From Pseudomonadota bacterium (GTDB lineage Bacteria; Pseudomonadota; Gammaproteobacteria; UBA1113), in assembly GCA_021778015.1 (NCBI GenBank), contig JAJYCX010000017.1, forward strand, positions 1-38,987: a stretch of 38,987 nt of DNA, read 5' to 3'. Within the stretch, counting starts at the first letter, position 1, and each line of letters starts with the position of its first letter. A program made the position numbers and the translations under genes. Positions 7,431 through 16,554 of the stretch are shown piece by piece. The notes under the pieces are model-generated. The model was not told where the DNA came from and did not search any database. It worked only from the letters and a program-made list of their open reading frames with translations.

Positions 7431-8594
7431 ATGGAAAAAAAGCAAATTTTATCTATTGTTGCTAATAACTTACGCACTTTAATAAACAAACAAGGGCTTT
7501 CTGTCTCAGAATTAGCGCGACGCTGTGATATTTCTACGGGTACGGTCAGTAAAATTATGGCGGGGCAGATGGCGCTAACCATTATTACTGCCATGCGTAT
7601 TGCCGACGGTTTAAACGTAACCATTGATCAACTCATGCAGGGGTTAAATTCCTCGATAAGTTCTGCGTCACAAGAGGATGTCGAGGCTTTAGATGAATTT
7701 AGCGTAGGAATTTTATCTTTAGGCAATCGACGGATTACATGTATTCTCGATCAAACAAACACTGTAATCGCTACTTCAGAATTAACGGGCGGCTTGGACT
7801 TGGCAGAAACCTCTGGAAAGTTAATGCATTCTATACAAGAAGCTATCGCTACCGCATTGGGAACTTTAGACAAACAGACTATCACGTTGAAACAAATGAG
7901 GCTAAAACTGGTCACTCAATCCTATGAATTTGAAAGCACACGTCAGAAATTTATGCATTTTGCAGAGCGTTATTTTAAAGAAGTCATCTTATTATCGGAT
8001 TGGCAGTTGACCTGTCTTTCTATATTCAATGACAAGCCTGGAATTTCTTTAGTGGTGGATAAGGGTGTGTCTTTATCATATCAATATGAAGGAGTTATCA
8101 AAAAATTAGGCGGATGGAAATTTCCCGTATATGATCTAGGTGGAGAAAATTGGCTTGGTGCCGAAACCATACGCCATACTGTAGAAGCCGCCGAAGGTTA
8201 TGTGCCCATGAGTACTTTGGCACAAACTGTGTTGTCAAAATTTAATGGTAAAATTGAAGCGATTACTGAAACTTGCTTTAAGGCAGGCATGGGGGCCGAT
8301 GTTTTTTGTACTTTCACACCATTTTTATTACACGCTTATTTTACTCAAGAACCAGCCGCAATAAAAATTATAGACAGTGGAGTTGCCGCTATTCAAAAAA
8401 TGATTGCACGTGTCGATGCAATTACGGAACAGAAATTGGATATTGCTATGCATGGCTCTTTGCTGGATATTTATAAGAATAAAATTGCTCCTAAACGCTT
8501 AATGGCATATGTGCCTATTACTCATAATGTGGAATTATTAGCCCAATTGACCAAAGAGTATTTACAGCAAAAAGGCATTTTGATTGGAATGTGA
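7431..8594 (+). CDS. XRE regulator fused to a BadF/NagK-like ASKHA sugar-sensor domain
   Basis: 387 aa. Residues 10-68 form an XRE-type helix-turn-helix (LSVSELARRCDISTGTVSKI). Residues 90-385 resemble the BadF/N-acetylglucosamine-kinase branch of the ASKHA fold, most clearly GGWKFPVYDLGGENWLG at 227-243, equivalent to the kinase GGWG-x-x-x-GDEGSG segment. The usual phosphate-binding GTGS is replaced by DKGVS (210-214) and the acidic GDEGSG is altered, so catalysis is doubtful and ligand sensing more likely. It converges, 15 bp apart, on an operon for amino-sugar use (nagA-like, HAD phosphatase, transporter), its probable target. Candidate operators lie upstream at 7311-7340. The start is ATG 7431 with AGGAAG upstream. 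Confidence 0.75.
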   Translation: MEKKQILSIVANNLRTLINKQGLSVSELARRCDISTGTVSKIMAGQMALTIITAMRIADGLNVTIDQLMQGLNSSISSASQEDVEALDEFSVGILSLGNRRITCILDQTNTVIATSELTGGLDLAETSGKLMHSIQEAIATALGTLDKQTITLKQMRLKLVTQSYEFESTRQKFMHFAERYFKEVILLSDWQLTCLSIFNDKPGISLVVDKGVSLSYQYEGVIKKLGGWKFPVYDLGGENWLGAETIRHTVEAAEGYVPMSTLAQTVLSKFNGKIEAITETCFKAGMGADVFCTFTPFLLHAYFTQEPAAIKIIDSGVAAIQKMIARVDAITEQKLDIAMHGSLLDIYKNKIAPKRLMAYVPITHNVELLAQLTKEYLQQKGILIGM

Positions 8595-8609
8595 GAAAAT
8601 ATGCTATAG

Positions 8610-9584
8610 CTATGGATAGGATAAAAAAACAATTGCTGTAATCAATATAAGAATACTGCAAGCAATATAATTGGTTTTGTGTGGCAATGATTTTTGCTTT
8701 ATCTCTAAATAGCCCCAAAATTGTGCGCTCAGAATGATGGCTACCATAAAAGCTGGCCAGGCAAAAAGCTGTACTTGACTATTCAAATGAGCCATTGTTG
8801 TACTATATAGAACTAAAGAGCCAGTGAAACAAATCCCCATAAGGGCAATTAGTATAATATTTCTCTGCTCTAGACGTAGATTAATGCCATGAGTGAGTAG
8901 AGCACTTCGGCGGGCTTGATGATAGAGGCTTATAGCCATAGGAATTGCAGCGCCTAACAAGAAGGGCGGCCAGATCCAAAAAGGGTTTAATGATTTCATA
9001 GAAGGTATCTGTGCAAAAAAGATAGTTGTAAACAATATGTTTTGTAAGCCGCTAGCTATGCCCGCTAGAATGGCGAAAACCCAACCTAAACAAGAAGCAA
9101 GATAAACTTTTGGGGATGAAGCTCTTCCATCTTTTATAGGTTTTATGGCTAGATAATAAAGCCATAGACTGGTTATCACCAATAAAACAGCTAAAATAAC
9201 GAAGAAACCATGTTGTGTCAGCAGCATTTTTTTATAGAATACCACGAACAAAGAACCTATAATCGTTCCCATACCTAAATTAACGGCAAAACTTGCTCCT
9301 ATACCGATGCGTTTTATGGCAGTCATAAAGCAAATTTGACCACCGCCAAAAATAGCGCCAATTAATAAAATAACAAGAAGGAGAGTGTGGGGTAAGGTGG
9401 TATAAGCGTTGAATGCTTCAGGTGCAATCATGCTGAGCATCAACCAAGGCAAAATGATTAAGCCGATGATGCTATGATAAAACCAAATTTCATCGTTATT
9501 TAATCCACGTATATATTTGCTAGGAACTACAAAAGAACCATTCATTAATCCAGCGATTATAATAGGCCAAAGGGTATTAAACAT
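8610..9584 (-). CDS. DMT-superfamily sugar transporter (RhaT-like)
   Basis: 324 aa with about ten hydrophobic helices throughout, the size and layout of the RhaT/GRP-type branch of the drug/metabolite transporter superfamily. The N-terminus reads AGLMNGSFVVPSKYIRGLNNDEIW, matching the family's opening helix with its Gly/Ser/Pro-Lys motif, and a conserved Gly-rich helix GGGQICFMTAIKRIGIGAS follows. RhaT itself is an L-rhamnose/proton symporter. Here the gene is third in an operon, 5 bp after a HAD phosphatase, and nagA-like is first, so the cargo is more likely an amino sugar or related compound. The inner membrane is the expected location. Specificity is inferred from context. Confidence 0.75.
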   Translation of the reverse strand: MFNTLWPIIIAGLMNGSFVVPSKYIRGLNNDEIWFYHSIIGLIILPWLMLSMIAPEAFNAYTTLPHTLLLVILLIGAIFGGGQICFMTAIKRIGIGASFAVNLGMGTIIGSLFVVFYKKMLLTQHGFFVILAVLLVITSLWLYYLAIKPIKDGRASSPKVYLASCLGWVFAILAGIASGLQNILFTTIFFAQIPSMKSLNPFWIWPPFLLGAAIPMAISLYHQARRSALLTHGINLRLEQRNIILIALMGICFTGSLVLYSTTMAHLNSQVQLFAWPAFMVAIILSAQFWGYLEIKQKSLPHKTNYIACSILILITAIVFLSYP

Positions 9585-9589
9585 AATGA

Positions 9590-10225
9590 TTATACCATTA
9601 ATAGGATTTGCGACAGATTATCTACTAATTCATCGGGTTTGGAAAGTAGTAGTTTTTCTTTGTCATGAGCGCCGTAGCTTACTGCAATGACTTTTACGTC
9701 TGCATTTTGAGCAAATCTTATATCGGTAGTGGTGTCACCGATGAATAAAGTGTCATTGGTAGAGGCGTTGCATTGTTTCATGAGTTTATTTAACATAGCA
9801 GGATCAGGTTTTCCTGGATGTTCATTGCCACAAGCAATCGCATCAAAGAAATCTTGTAAGGCATGGTATTCTAGAGCGATGCTCAATTCTTCCTTATGCT
9901 TAGCCGTGGCAAGTCCTATTTTAAAGCCACGAGATTTTAGTGCTATTAAAGTGGATTTGGCATCAGGAAATAATGGAGAATTGTAGAATGCACTTTTCAT
10001 CAAGTTTTGATAATCTTTTTGCAATATGTTTGCTAAGGCTTTGGGCGCTGCAGGAAAGGAAATGGACATGGCCTCAGCGAAAGGCAAACCCAGTACTGCC
10101 TTGATGATTTCGTTACTGGGAATGCTTAAATTGTGTTTTAAGGCTACAGCTTTCTTACATGAAATGATATTGGGTACAGAATCTGCTAGGGTGCCGTCCC
10201 AGTCAAATACTATCAACCGATTCAT
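9590..10225 (-). CDS. HAD-family phosphatase (Gph/MupP-like)
   Basis: 211 aa with all four HAD motifs: motif I FDWDGT (nucleophile Asp8, acid Asp10), motif II Thr107 in GLATAKH, motif III Lys139 in PGKPDP, and motif IV GDTTTD (Asp164, Asp168). An all-alpha cap (about 18-80) places it in subclass IA with phosphoglycolate phosphatase and the N-acetylmuramate-6-phosphate phosphatase MupP. Its first 23 bp overlap the end of the nagA-like gene and a transporter gene follows by 5 bp, so the three are co-translated. In this setting an amino-sugar phosphate substrate is likely. The exact substrate cannot be read from sequence. Confidence 0.85.
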   Translation of the reverse strand: MNRLIVFDWDGTLADSVPNIISCKKAVALKHNLSIPSNEIIKAVLGLPFAEAMSISFPAAPKALANILQKDYQNLMKSAFYNSPLFPDAKSTLIALKSRGFKIGLATAKHKEELSIALEYHALQDFFDAIACGNEHPGKPDPAMLNKLMKQCNASTNDTLFIGDTTTDIRFAQNADVKVIAVSYGAHDKEKLLLSKPDELVDNLSQILLMV

Positions 10226-11306
10226 GTTTATTTTCCTTCAAATAACGCCGTTGTTGTTCAAATACCTTTCTTGCGTTGGTGCTGGTGATGCCCGTAATCT
10301 GCTCCAAACTTAAGCCCAGAGTCAATAGATTATCCACTTGTTTTTCTATTCCCTGAGTGCCCACAGCAACGATGCCTTCTTCTTGGTATAAAAGGCTAGA
10401 ATCCTTTCTAGGACTTAATTTAGTGCCTCCTAAGTGATGGCTTTCTGTGGAATCGGTCATTAGTAAAATATTTTCCGCACCAACCAAGTCTATAGTTTTT
10501 CTTAGAATGGCCAAATCAACATGCTCGCCATCAAAATTGATACAAGCTTTTACTAAGCCAGCCAGAGCATTTTTTATGATGACCGCAGGAACTGCGCCTA
10601 AGTTATCTTCCAGAGAACCTAAGCTCCACGAATCTAAATGTAACGCTGCTAATTCTTGAGAACGTTTTTCTTTTTCGGCCGCTGTACGCCAAGCATGTTT
10701 AAAGTTGTGTGGCATGTCATTATAAAGATGATCAGTAATGATAGGTCCCTTACCCCATGCCTTAACTACATCAAATACAGATTGTAGTGCTTGTGCACTG
10801 GCTTTAGGGTCGCTTTTCAAAAAGTGCCCTGGTGCGGGTAGCACACCATTGGCTAATAATGTTTCGGCTATCCATGTAACCGCTGGTCCGATATAATGGG
10901 GTAGTAATTGAATATCTGGAGATAATACTGAGTAGATCAAACCTTTTTTACCACAAGCGGCAAGTTCCTGCCATTCCGATTGCGTGGGGAACCAAACGCC
11001 TACTTCAGGTGTTCCACCATGGCTGGCCAATAATGGGCCCTCTAAACCAAATCCCATAATATGTGAAAACACATCTTGCTGCTGCTCTTTATGAAAATAA
11101 TCGAGTAAGTCTAAAAAATTTCTAAAATTTTGTTTTGGTAAATATAATGTTAGAATAATGTGGTGATTACGCTTTGCTAGAATAGCTTCTATTTCTTTTA
11201 AATCAGTAGGCGTGATTTCAGTAAAATCAAAAGGACCTATTCCATGACAATGCAGATCAATGGATTGCGCAATTAAGTCTTGTTTTATAGCCTCGTTGAT
11301 TAGCAT
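10203..11306 (-). CDS. nagA: NagA-like N-acetylglucosamine-6-phosphate deacetylase (amidohydrolase)
   Basis: 367 aa, the size of NagA. The amidohydrolase metal and catalytic residues are visible in order: IDLHCHG (His19, His21), GLEGP (Glu89), APGH (His161), TDHLYNDMPH (His193, His200), and MTDSTE (catalytic Asp285). NagA removes the acetyl group from GlcNAc-6-P to give GlcN-6-P, feeding glycolysis or wall synthesis. The sequence is divergent from E. coli NagA, and the THLFNAM motif is changed to DHLYNDM, so a related N-acyl sugar substrate is possible. It is first in a three-gene operon with the HAD phosphatase and transporter. A G-rich ribosome site precedes ATG 11306, and an AAAAGCGA/TCGCTTTT inverted repeat (11338/11384) lies upstream. 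Confidence 0.8.
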   Translation of the reverse strand: MLINEAIKQDLIAQSIDLHCHGIGPFDFTEITPTDLKEIEAILAKRNHHIILTLYLPKQNFRNFLDLLDYFHKEQQQDVFSHIMGFGLEGPLLASHGGTPEVGVWFPTQSEWQELAACGKKGLIYSVLSPDIQLLPHYIGPAVTWIAETLLANGVLPAPGHFLKSDPKASAQALQSVFDVVKAWGKGPIITDHLYNDMPHNFKHAWRTAAEKEKRSQELAALHLDSWSLGSLEDNLGAVPAVIIKNALAGLVKACINFDGEHVDLAILRKTIDLVGAENILLMTDSTESHHLGGTKLSPRKDSSLLYQEEGIVAVGTQGIEKQVDNLLTLGLSLEQITGITSTNARKVFEQQRRYLKENKHESVDSI

Positions 11307-11777
11307 AGTAGCCCCCCCGGCGGTATCAGAATTATTAAAAAGCGATCGGCTGGTTTAATTTTTGTGAGAAATGTTGTCGCTTTTCAATTATGATATAACA
11401 AAAAAACACCTGATTTGTATGAGTAAAACATTTTTGCATACCTTCATAATTTGAATTTTAGACTGAAAAAGTATACTTGAAAACACTTCTAAAAACAAGG
11501 TTAAAAATAGAGTAAAATGTTTATGTTTTTAACTGCATAATAATAAATTGGATAATCGTTTGCGTTAACAAGGGTACGGTCGTTGTAGGCTACCCAATTT
11601 GCTAGAATTTTGAAAGATAAAGCCGCTTAAGAATAATGAAGGAAGTTTCAATCAAAATAGAGTCTTGTTTCTTCGCTTTAGTATCAAAGCTTTCTCAGAG
11701 CTATGTGGGTGCTTGCCCCCTTTTGCGCTACCTCCCCTAATATTGTATTATGTCTCTATTTGCCATAGAGGCTTATT
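11307..11777. other. divergent promoter region, nagA-like versus murJ
   Basis: 470 bp without a supported gene. Next to the nagA-like start is the inverted repeat AAAAGCGA (11338-11345) / TCGCTTTT (11377-11384), a candidate operator. The middle is very AT-rich. Near the murJ end GGGTGCTTGCCCC (about 11708-11720) can form a small hairpin before CTTTT, and TATTGTATTATG (about 11741-11752) may carry a -10 for murJ. No small RNA could be recognised by motif. Confidence 0.4.
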
Positions 11778-13325
11778 TTGACTAAAAAACTCTTAAAATC
11801 AACTGCCCTGGTTTCGTCCATGACCTTTATTTCTAGGATTATGGGCTTAGTCAGGGATATCGTCACTGCCCATGTGTTTGGTGCCAGTGCGGGTATGGAC
11901 GCCTTCATGGTGGCCTTCCGTATTCCTAATTTTATGCGGCGTTTGTTCGCGGAAGGCTCTTTTTCGCAAGCTTTTGTTCCTGTTTTGGCCAGATATAAGG
12001 AAAAACACACCGAGGAAGAGGTTCGTGAGTTTGTAGCCGGTATGGCAGGAACCTTAGGAACCGTCTTATTACTGCTGACGGTGGTGGTAGAGTTGGCAAC
12101 GCCCTTAGTGGTGGTCATCTTTGCTCCGGGCTATTTGCGCGATCCTTATCGTTTCCATCAAGCGAGCGTCATGTTGCGCATGACCTTCCCTTATCTTTTT
12201 TTAATCGCCATGACGGCCTTCTCTGGGTCGTTATTGAATACTTATAATCGCTTTGCCATCCCAGCTTTTACACCGGTACTGCTTAATTTCGCCATGATAG
12301 GCACGGCCTTATTTTTAGCACCGCATCTAGCCAATCCTATACACGCCCTGGCCTGGGGTGTCTTTTTAGCTGGTGTATTGCAACTGGGCTTTCAATTGCC
12401 TTTTTTACATCGCTTGAAATTATTGGTGCGGCCGCGCATACAATGGCGCCATCCAGGAGTAACGCAAGTGATGCGTCTAATGGTGCCCGCTTTATTCGGT
12501 GTATCGGTGGCGCAGATCAGCGTTTTGGTCGATACCTTATTTGCCTCATTCCTACCTATAGGCAGCGTGTCTTGGTTGTATTATTCGGATAGATTAACCT
12601 CTTTTCCCCTGGGTATTTTCGGTGTAGCCATTGCCACCGTTGTGTTACCTCATTTGTCTAAGCACAAAGCCCGCGAAGATACGGGCGAATTCAGTCATAT
12701 CATCGATTGGGGTTTGCGCATGGTATTGTTGATAGGTCTACCTGCAGGCCTAGGGCTGTTGATGTTGTCTGGGCCTTTGCTATCCAGCTTTTATTTGTCT
12801 GGGGCTTTTAGTGAGCATGATGTGATTATGGCCAATAAAAGTATGATGATGTTTGCTCTGGGTGTGCCAGGCTTTATGCTGATTAAAATTCTTGCTGCTG
12901 GGTTTTATGCCAATCAAGATATCAGAACACCGGTCAAATGTGCTGCTATCGCTATGGGCTGTAATATCCTAATGAATATAGCCTTGATAGTACCGATGCG
13001 TCATGCAGGCTTAGCCTTGTCCACTTCCTTATCTTCTATGTTGAATGCGGTATTGTTGGCCATATTTCTATACCGCAAGGGAACCTGGCAATTTAATCCG
13101 CACTGGAAGCGTTATAGTCTGCAGCTATTAACAGCCAATGCAGCAGTAGTGGCGCTTTTGTTTTGGTTATCGCCGTCTTTACAAATTTGGATGCATTGGT
13201 CTAAGTTACATAGAGTGGAAGTTTTATTAGGCTTAGTCTTTGGTTCAATGGCCCTGTATCTGATTGTATTGCGTTTAGCTGGCTTACAATTTAGAGCCTT
13301 TCTAAGCGCAAGGCGAGTCGACTAA
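11778..13325 (+). CDS. murJ: lipid II flippase MurJ
   Basis: 515 aa with about 14 membrane helices. The N-terminus carries the family hallmark: LLKSTALVSSMTFISRIMGL, then RDIVTAHVFGA and MDAFMVAFRIPNFMRRLFAEG, then SFSQAFVPVL. MurJ moves undecaprenyl-linked lipid II across the inner membrane for peptidoglycan synthesis and is essential in most bacteria. The start is TTG 11778, preceded by AGAGG seven bases upstream. An in-frame TAG at 11766 rules out a longer form, and the next ATG (11820) would cut off the conserved first helix. It is followed after 53 bp by ribF, a common arrangement in gammaproteobacteria. Confidence 0.95.
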   Translation: MTKKLLKSTALVSSMTFISRIMGLVRDIVTAHVFGASAGMDAFMVAFRIPNFMRRLFAEGSFSQAFVPVLARYKEKHTEEEVREFVAGMAGTLGTVLLLLTVVVELATPLVVVIFAPGYLRDPYRFHQASVMLRMTFPYLFLIAMTAFSGSLLNTYNRFAIPAFTPVLLNFAMIGTALFLAPHLANPIHALAWGVFLAGVLQLGFQLPFLHRLKLLVRPRIQWRHPGVTQVMRLMVPALFGVSVAQISVLVDTLFASFLPIGSVSWLYYSDRLTSFPLGIFGVAIATVVLPHLSKHKAREDTGEFSHIIDWGLRMVLLIGLPAGLGLLMLSGPLLSSFYLSGAFSEHDVIMANKSMMMFALGVPGFMLIKILAAGFYANQDIRTPVKCAAIAMGCNILMNIALIVPMRHAGLALSTSLSSMLNAVLLAIFLYRKGTWQFNPHWKRYSLQLLTANAAVVALLFWLSPSLQIWMHWSKLHRVEVLLGLVFGSMALYLIVLRLAGLQFRAFLSARRVD

Positions 13326-13378
13326 TGAAAGTAACTGAGCTGTTTTCTTGTATTCGCAGATGTAGAGAGTAGCGGTTC

Positions 13379-14320
13379 ATGAGAATCATCCGTCACCCTG
13401 ACCTACACGCGCAAAAATTACCGGCAGCAATCACCATGGGTCATTTTGATGGTGTGCATGTAGGTCATCAAGTTATTTTGCAACAGTTGGTAGCAAAAGC
13501 GCGTGAATTAGAGGTACTTTCAGTCGTTATACTCTTTGAGCCACAAGCCAATGAATATTTTGCTCTAGAAAAAAAAACGGATATTCCAGCGCGTTTGACG
13601 CGTTTTCGTGAAAAAATAAATGAAATGACTCAGTTGGGTGTGGACGTTGTTTTATGTTTACGTTTTGATAAAGCCCTGGCGGCATTATCGGCCGAAGCAT
13701 TCTTACAAAAAATAGTTTTTCACTATTTCAAGGTAGAATATTGGTTAGTAGGCGATGACTTTCATTTTGGTGCGGATAGAAAAGGCGATTATCATTTTCT
13801 AGAAAAAGTGGCGCGAGCACATTCGTTTACATTACAACGCACGCAACCTTTTTTATTAAATGGCGAAAGAGTGAGCAGTACGCTAGTACGCGCAGCTTTA
13901 GCTACAGCGGATTTAAAATTGGCAGAGCGTTATTTAGGCCGACCCTATGGCCTAGTCGGTCGCGTTGCCCAAGGCCATCAACGCGGGCGTATCATTGGTT
14001 TTCCTACGGCCAACATACACTTATTACGCCGTATTTCTCCTGTATTAGGCGTTTTTGCAGTGACAATAAAAGGCATAGGCGATAGCCTGCTTAGAGGTGT
14101 GGCGAATGTAGGGCTGCGGCCCACGGTAGAAGGCACTGGCACGCGCGTGCTATTAGAAGTGCATATTTTCGATTTCAATGAAAACATTTATGGTCATTAT
14201 TTAGAAGTGGATTTTATTCATAAATTACGGGATGAAAAGAAATATGATTCTTTTGATGCCTTAAAAGAGCAGATTTTATTAGACGCGAAGCAGGCTAGAG
14301 ACTTTTTTAAAAATGTTTAA
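13379..14320 (+). CDS. ribF: bifunctional riboflavin kinase / FAD synthetase
   Basis: 313 aa, normal length. The N-terminal nucleotidyltransferase domain opens with GHFDGVHVGH (21-30), the HxGH-type ATP site. The C-terminal flavokinase domain starts near residue 185 and includes GRIIGFPTANI, with the G-x-PTAN motif, then GVANVGLRPT and a Glu in LLEVHIFD. The enzyme phosphorylates riboflavin to FMN and adenylates FMN to FAD in the cytosol. It overlaps the following trmJ by 8 bp, so the two are translationally coupled; murJ lies upstream. The ribosome site before ATG 13379 is weak (AGAGAG at some distance). Confidence 0.96.
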   Translation: MRIIRHPDLHAQKLPAAITMGHFDGVHVGHQVILQQLVAKARELEVLSVVILFEPQANEYFALEKKTDIPARLTRFREKINEMTQLGVDVVLCLRFDKALAALSAEAFLQKIVFHYFKVEYWLVGDDFHFGADRKGDYHFLEKVARAHSFTLQRTQPFLLNGERVSSTLVRAALATADLKLAERYLGRPYGLVGRVAQGHQRGRIIGFPTANIHLLRRISPVLGVFAVTIKGIGDSLLRGVANVGLRPTVEGTGTRVLLEVHIFDFNENIYGHYLEVDFIHKLRDEKKYDSFDALKEQILLDAKQARDFFKNV

Positions 14321-15032
14321 TGATATTGATATTGTTCTTATCAACACCAGTCATCCAGGTAACATAGGCGCCGCCGCGCGCGCTATGAAAACGATGGGCT
14401 TTAAACAATTGGTGTTGGTTGCACCACGCTATTTCCCACATGCAGAAGCGCAGGCTTTGGCTGCTTCCGCTGTGGATGTATTACAGCAAGCGCGTGTAGT
14501 GTCCAGCTTAGACGAAGCTTTGGCAGGCGTAACCACTGTGATAGGCACCAGTGCAAGACAACGCGATTTGGCAGCACCCTTATTAACAGCCAGAGAATGC
14601 GGATCGTGGTTAATGCAAAACAGAGTAGGGCGCACAGCGATTTTATTCGGCGAGGAGCGCACAGGCTTAACCAATGAAGCGTTAGATCGCTGCCATGCTT
14701 ATGTAACTATCAATACGGCCGATGAATATTCCTCTTTGAACTTAGCTCAAGCGGTACAAATCATCGTTTACGAATTGCAATTAGCGTTATTTATGCCAAG
14801 AACAGAAAACAATTCAGCAGAAGCATTATTGGCCGATGATACCGCTATGGAAGGATATTTTCAGCAGCTAGAACGGGTGATGGTGACTACAGAGTTTTTA
14901 GATCCGCAATTTCCTAAACGATTGATGTCGCGTTTGCGACGGTTATATCATAGGGCCAGACCCGAGGTGCAAGAATTGAATATTTTACGCGGCATTTTAA
15001 CTGCGGTGGAGAAAAAAATTGGTAACGAATGA
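14313..15032 (+). CDS. trmJ: tRNA (cytidine/uridine-2'-O-)-methyltransferase TrmJ
   Basis: 239 aa, a SPOUT-class methyltransferase. The three knot motifs are present: N-terminal NTSHPGNIGAAARAMKTMGF (11-30), middle LFGEERTGLTNEAL (about 110-124), and INTADEYSSLNLAQAVQI. TrmJ uses SAM to 2'-O-methylate position 32 in the anticodon loop of several tRNAs. It overlaps ribF by 8 bp and the next gene, iscS, by 14 bp. In many gammaproteobacteria trmJ lies directly before the isc operon, as here. The usual iscR regulator between trmJ and iscS is absent. Confidence 0.95.
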   Translation: MFNDIDIVLINTSHPGNIGAAARAMKTMGFKQLVLVAPRYFPHAEAQALAASAVDVLQQARVVSSLDEALAGVTTVIGTSARQRDLAAPLLTARECGSWLMQNRVGRTAILFGEERTGLTNEALDRCHAYVTINTADEYSSLNLAQAVQIIVYELQLALFMPRTENNSAEALLADDTAMEGYFQQLERVMVTTEFLDPQFPKRLMSRLRRLYHRARPEVQELNILRGILTAVEKKIGNE

Positions 15033-16191
15033 TTTTGATCCGATTTATCTAGATTATATGGCAACGACCCCTGTGGATGAAACGGTGGCAGAGGAAATGA
15101 TGCGTTGTTTAACTGTCCACGGTAATTTTGGTAATCCTAGCTCGGCCACGCATTTATATGGTTGGCGTGCGCTCGATGCCGTTACCAAAGCGCGCGAACT
15201 ATTGGCTGATAGCATAGGTGCAATGCCGCGCGAAGTAATATTTACTTCCGGTGCTACAGAAGCAAATAATCTGGCCATACAAGGTGCCGCGCGATTTTAT
15301 GCCAAAAAAGGCCGTCATATTATTACCACGACCATAGAACACAAAGCGGTCTTAGATGTATTTTATGCCTTAGAAAAAGAAGGGTTTGATATTACGCTGG
15401 TGTCGCCCAATAGCGATGGCATTATCAGTGTAGAGGCCATTGCAGACGCCATCACGCCACAAACCACTTTAGTATCCACGGCGTGGGTTAACAACGAGAT
15501 CGGTACGATACAACCCATTGCCGAGATAGCCGCACTCACACGACAACACGGTATACTATTCCATGTGGATGCAGCGCAAGCCATGGGTAAAGTAGCTGTC
15601 GATTTAAGCGAGACACCTGTAGATTTAATGTCTTTTTCAGCACATAAAGCCTATGGTCCTAAGGGCAGTGGTGCGCTGTTTGTACGCGATAAGCCGCGCG
15701 CACGTTTAATACCGTTATTATATGGTGGCAAACAAGAACAGGGTTTGCGCTCAGGCACTTTGGCTACACATCAAATCGTTGGCATGGCCGCCGCTTTTCA
15801 TCGCGCAAAGTTGCATGCAGAAGACGATCTAAAGCATATATGCAGTTTAAACAAGATTTTATTGCCTGGATTACTGGCTTTAGAAGGGGTTACTTTAAAT
15901 GGCAGCTTGGATCAGCGCGTGCCGCATAATATCAATGTATGCTTTCAGGGACTAAATGCCGAGGCATTGTTAATGAGTTTGCCGCAAATAGCGGTTTCTG
16001 CTGGCTCTGCATGCAATTCGGCGCAAGAAGAACCTTCGCATGTATTAAAAGCTATAGGTCTTAGTGATTTACAAGCGGGTGCTTCCTTGCGTTTTTCTTT
16101 GGGACGTTATACTACAGAAAAAGAGATAAAGCGCGTTTTAGAGCTGATACGGTTGGAAGTGCAACGCGAACGTGATTTGGCAGGTAAATGA
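15019..16191 (+). CDS. iscS: cysteine desulfurase IscS
   Basis: 390 aa, class V aminotransferase fold. PLP-binding Lys210 lies in SFSAHKAYGPKG, His108 in TTIEHKAV stacks on PLP, and the mobile-loop Cys332 in AGSACNSAQEEPSHVL matches the IscS sulfur carrier. The enzyme takes sulfur from cysteine and passes it as persulfide to Fe-S scaffolds and tRNA thiolation partners. The start is TTG 15019 with GGAG 7 nt upstream, inside the 3' end of trmJ. It overlaps the IscU-like gene by 4 bp (ATGA type). iscR is missing in front, and no hscB, hscA or fdx follows within the run. Confidence 0.95.
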   Translation: MVTNDFDPIYLDYMATTPVDETVAEEMMRCLTVHGNFGNPSSATHLYGWRALDAVTKARELLADSIGAMPREVIFTSGATEANNLAIQGAARFYAKKGRHIITTTIEHKAVLDVFYALEKEGFDITLVSPNSDGIISVEAIADAITPQTTLVSTAWVNNEIGTIQPIAEIAALTRQHGILFHVDAAQAMGKVAVDLSETPVDLMSFSAHKAYGPKGSGALFVRDKPRARLIPLLYGGKQEQGLRSGTLATHQIVGMAAAFHRAKLHAEDDLKHICSLNKILLPGLLALEGVTLNGSLDQRVPHNINVCFQGLNAEALLMSLPQIAVSAGSACNSAQEEPSHVLKAIGLSDLQAGASLRFSLGRYTTEKEIKRVLELIRLEVQRERDLAGK

Positions 16192-16547
16192 TGTATAATG
16201 AACAACTATTAGCATATTTGCACAAAGCGGCGGCAAAACCCTTATGGCCAGAGGGTACAGCGCAGATATTTAGCAGCGAAGTGGGCGCAAAAGACAGCGG
16301 TATTTGGCTTAAATTGTGTTGTCAGATAGAAGATAACATCATCCGTGAGGTGCGTTATAGAGTAGTCGGTGGCGGTTACTTAATTGCCACGGCAGAATGG
16401 GCCAATGCATTTTTAACCGGGAAAAACCTTAGCGCGGCTGAGGCTTTAGATGCTAAACTTATAGTAGAAGCTTTGGCTTTACCGCCACAGCGTTTTTACT
16501 GCGCGCAGATGCTTGTAGATGCAGTCATGAAAATAGTATACTCATAG
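16188..16547 (+). CDS. IscU-like scaffold homologue lacking two of three cluster cysteines
   Basis: 119 aa, alignable along its length with IscU/NifU-N. The middle GKNLSAAEAL and the C-terminal LPPQRFYCAQMLVDAV match IscU GKSLDEAQAI and LPPVKIHCSILAEDAI. Only the last ligand cysteine is kept (Cys105). The ACGD site reads AKDSG (34-38), and the YGCGSAIASS site reads VGGGYLIAT (60-68) with Gly in place of Cys. Adjacent Cys44-Cys45 are not at known ligand positions. It therefore may not assemble a normal 2Fe-2S cluster; it could be an IscS partner or sulfur relay. Its start overlaps iscS, so co-translation is certain enough. The gene is intact, so it is not simply decaying. Confidence 0.78.
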   Translation: MMYNEQLLAYLHKAAAKPLWPEGTAQIFSSEVGAKDSGIWLKLCCQIEDNIIREVRYRVVGGGYLIATAEWANAFLTGKNLSAAEALDAKLIVEALALPPQRFYCAQMLVDAVMKIVYS

Positions 16548-16554
16548 CAGTTGG

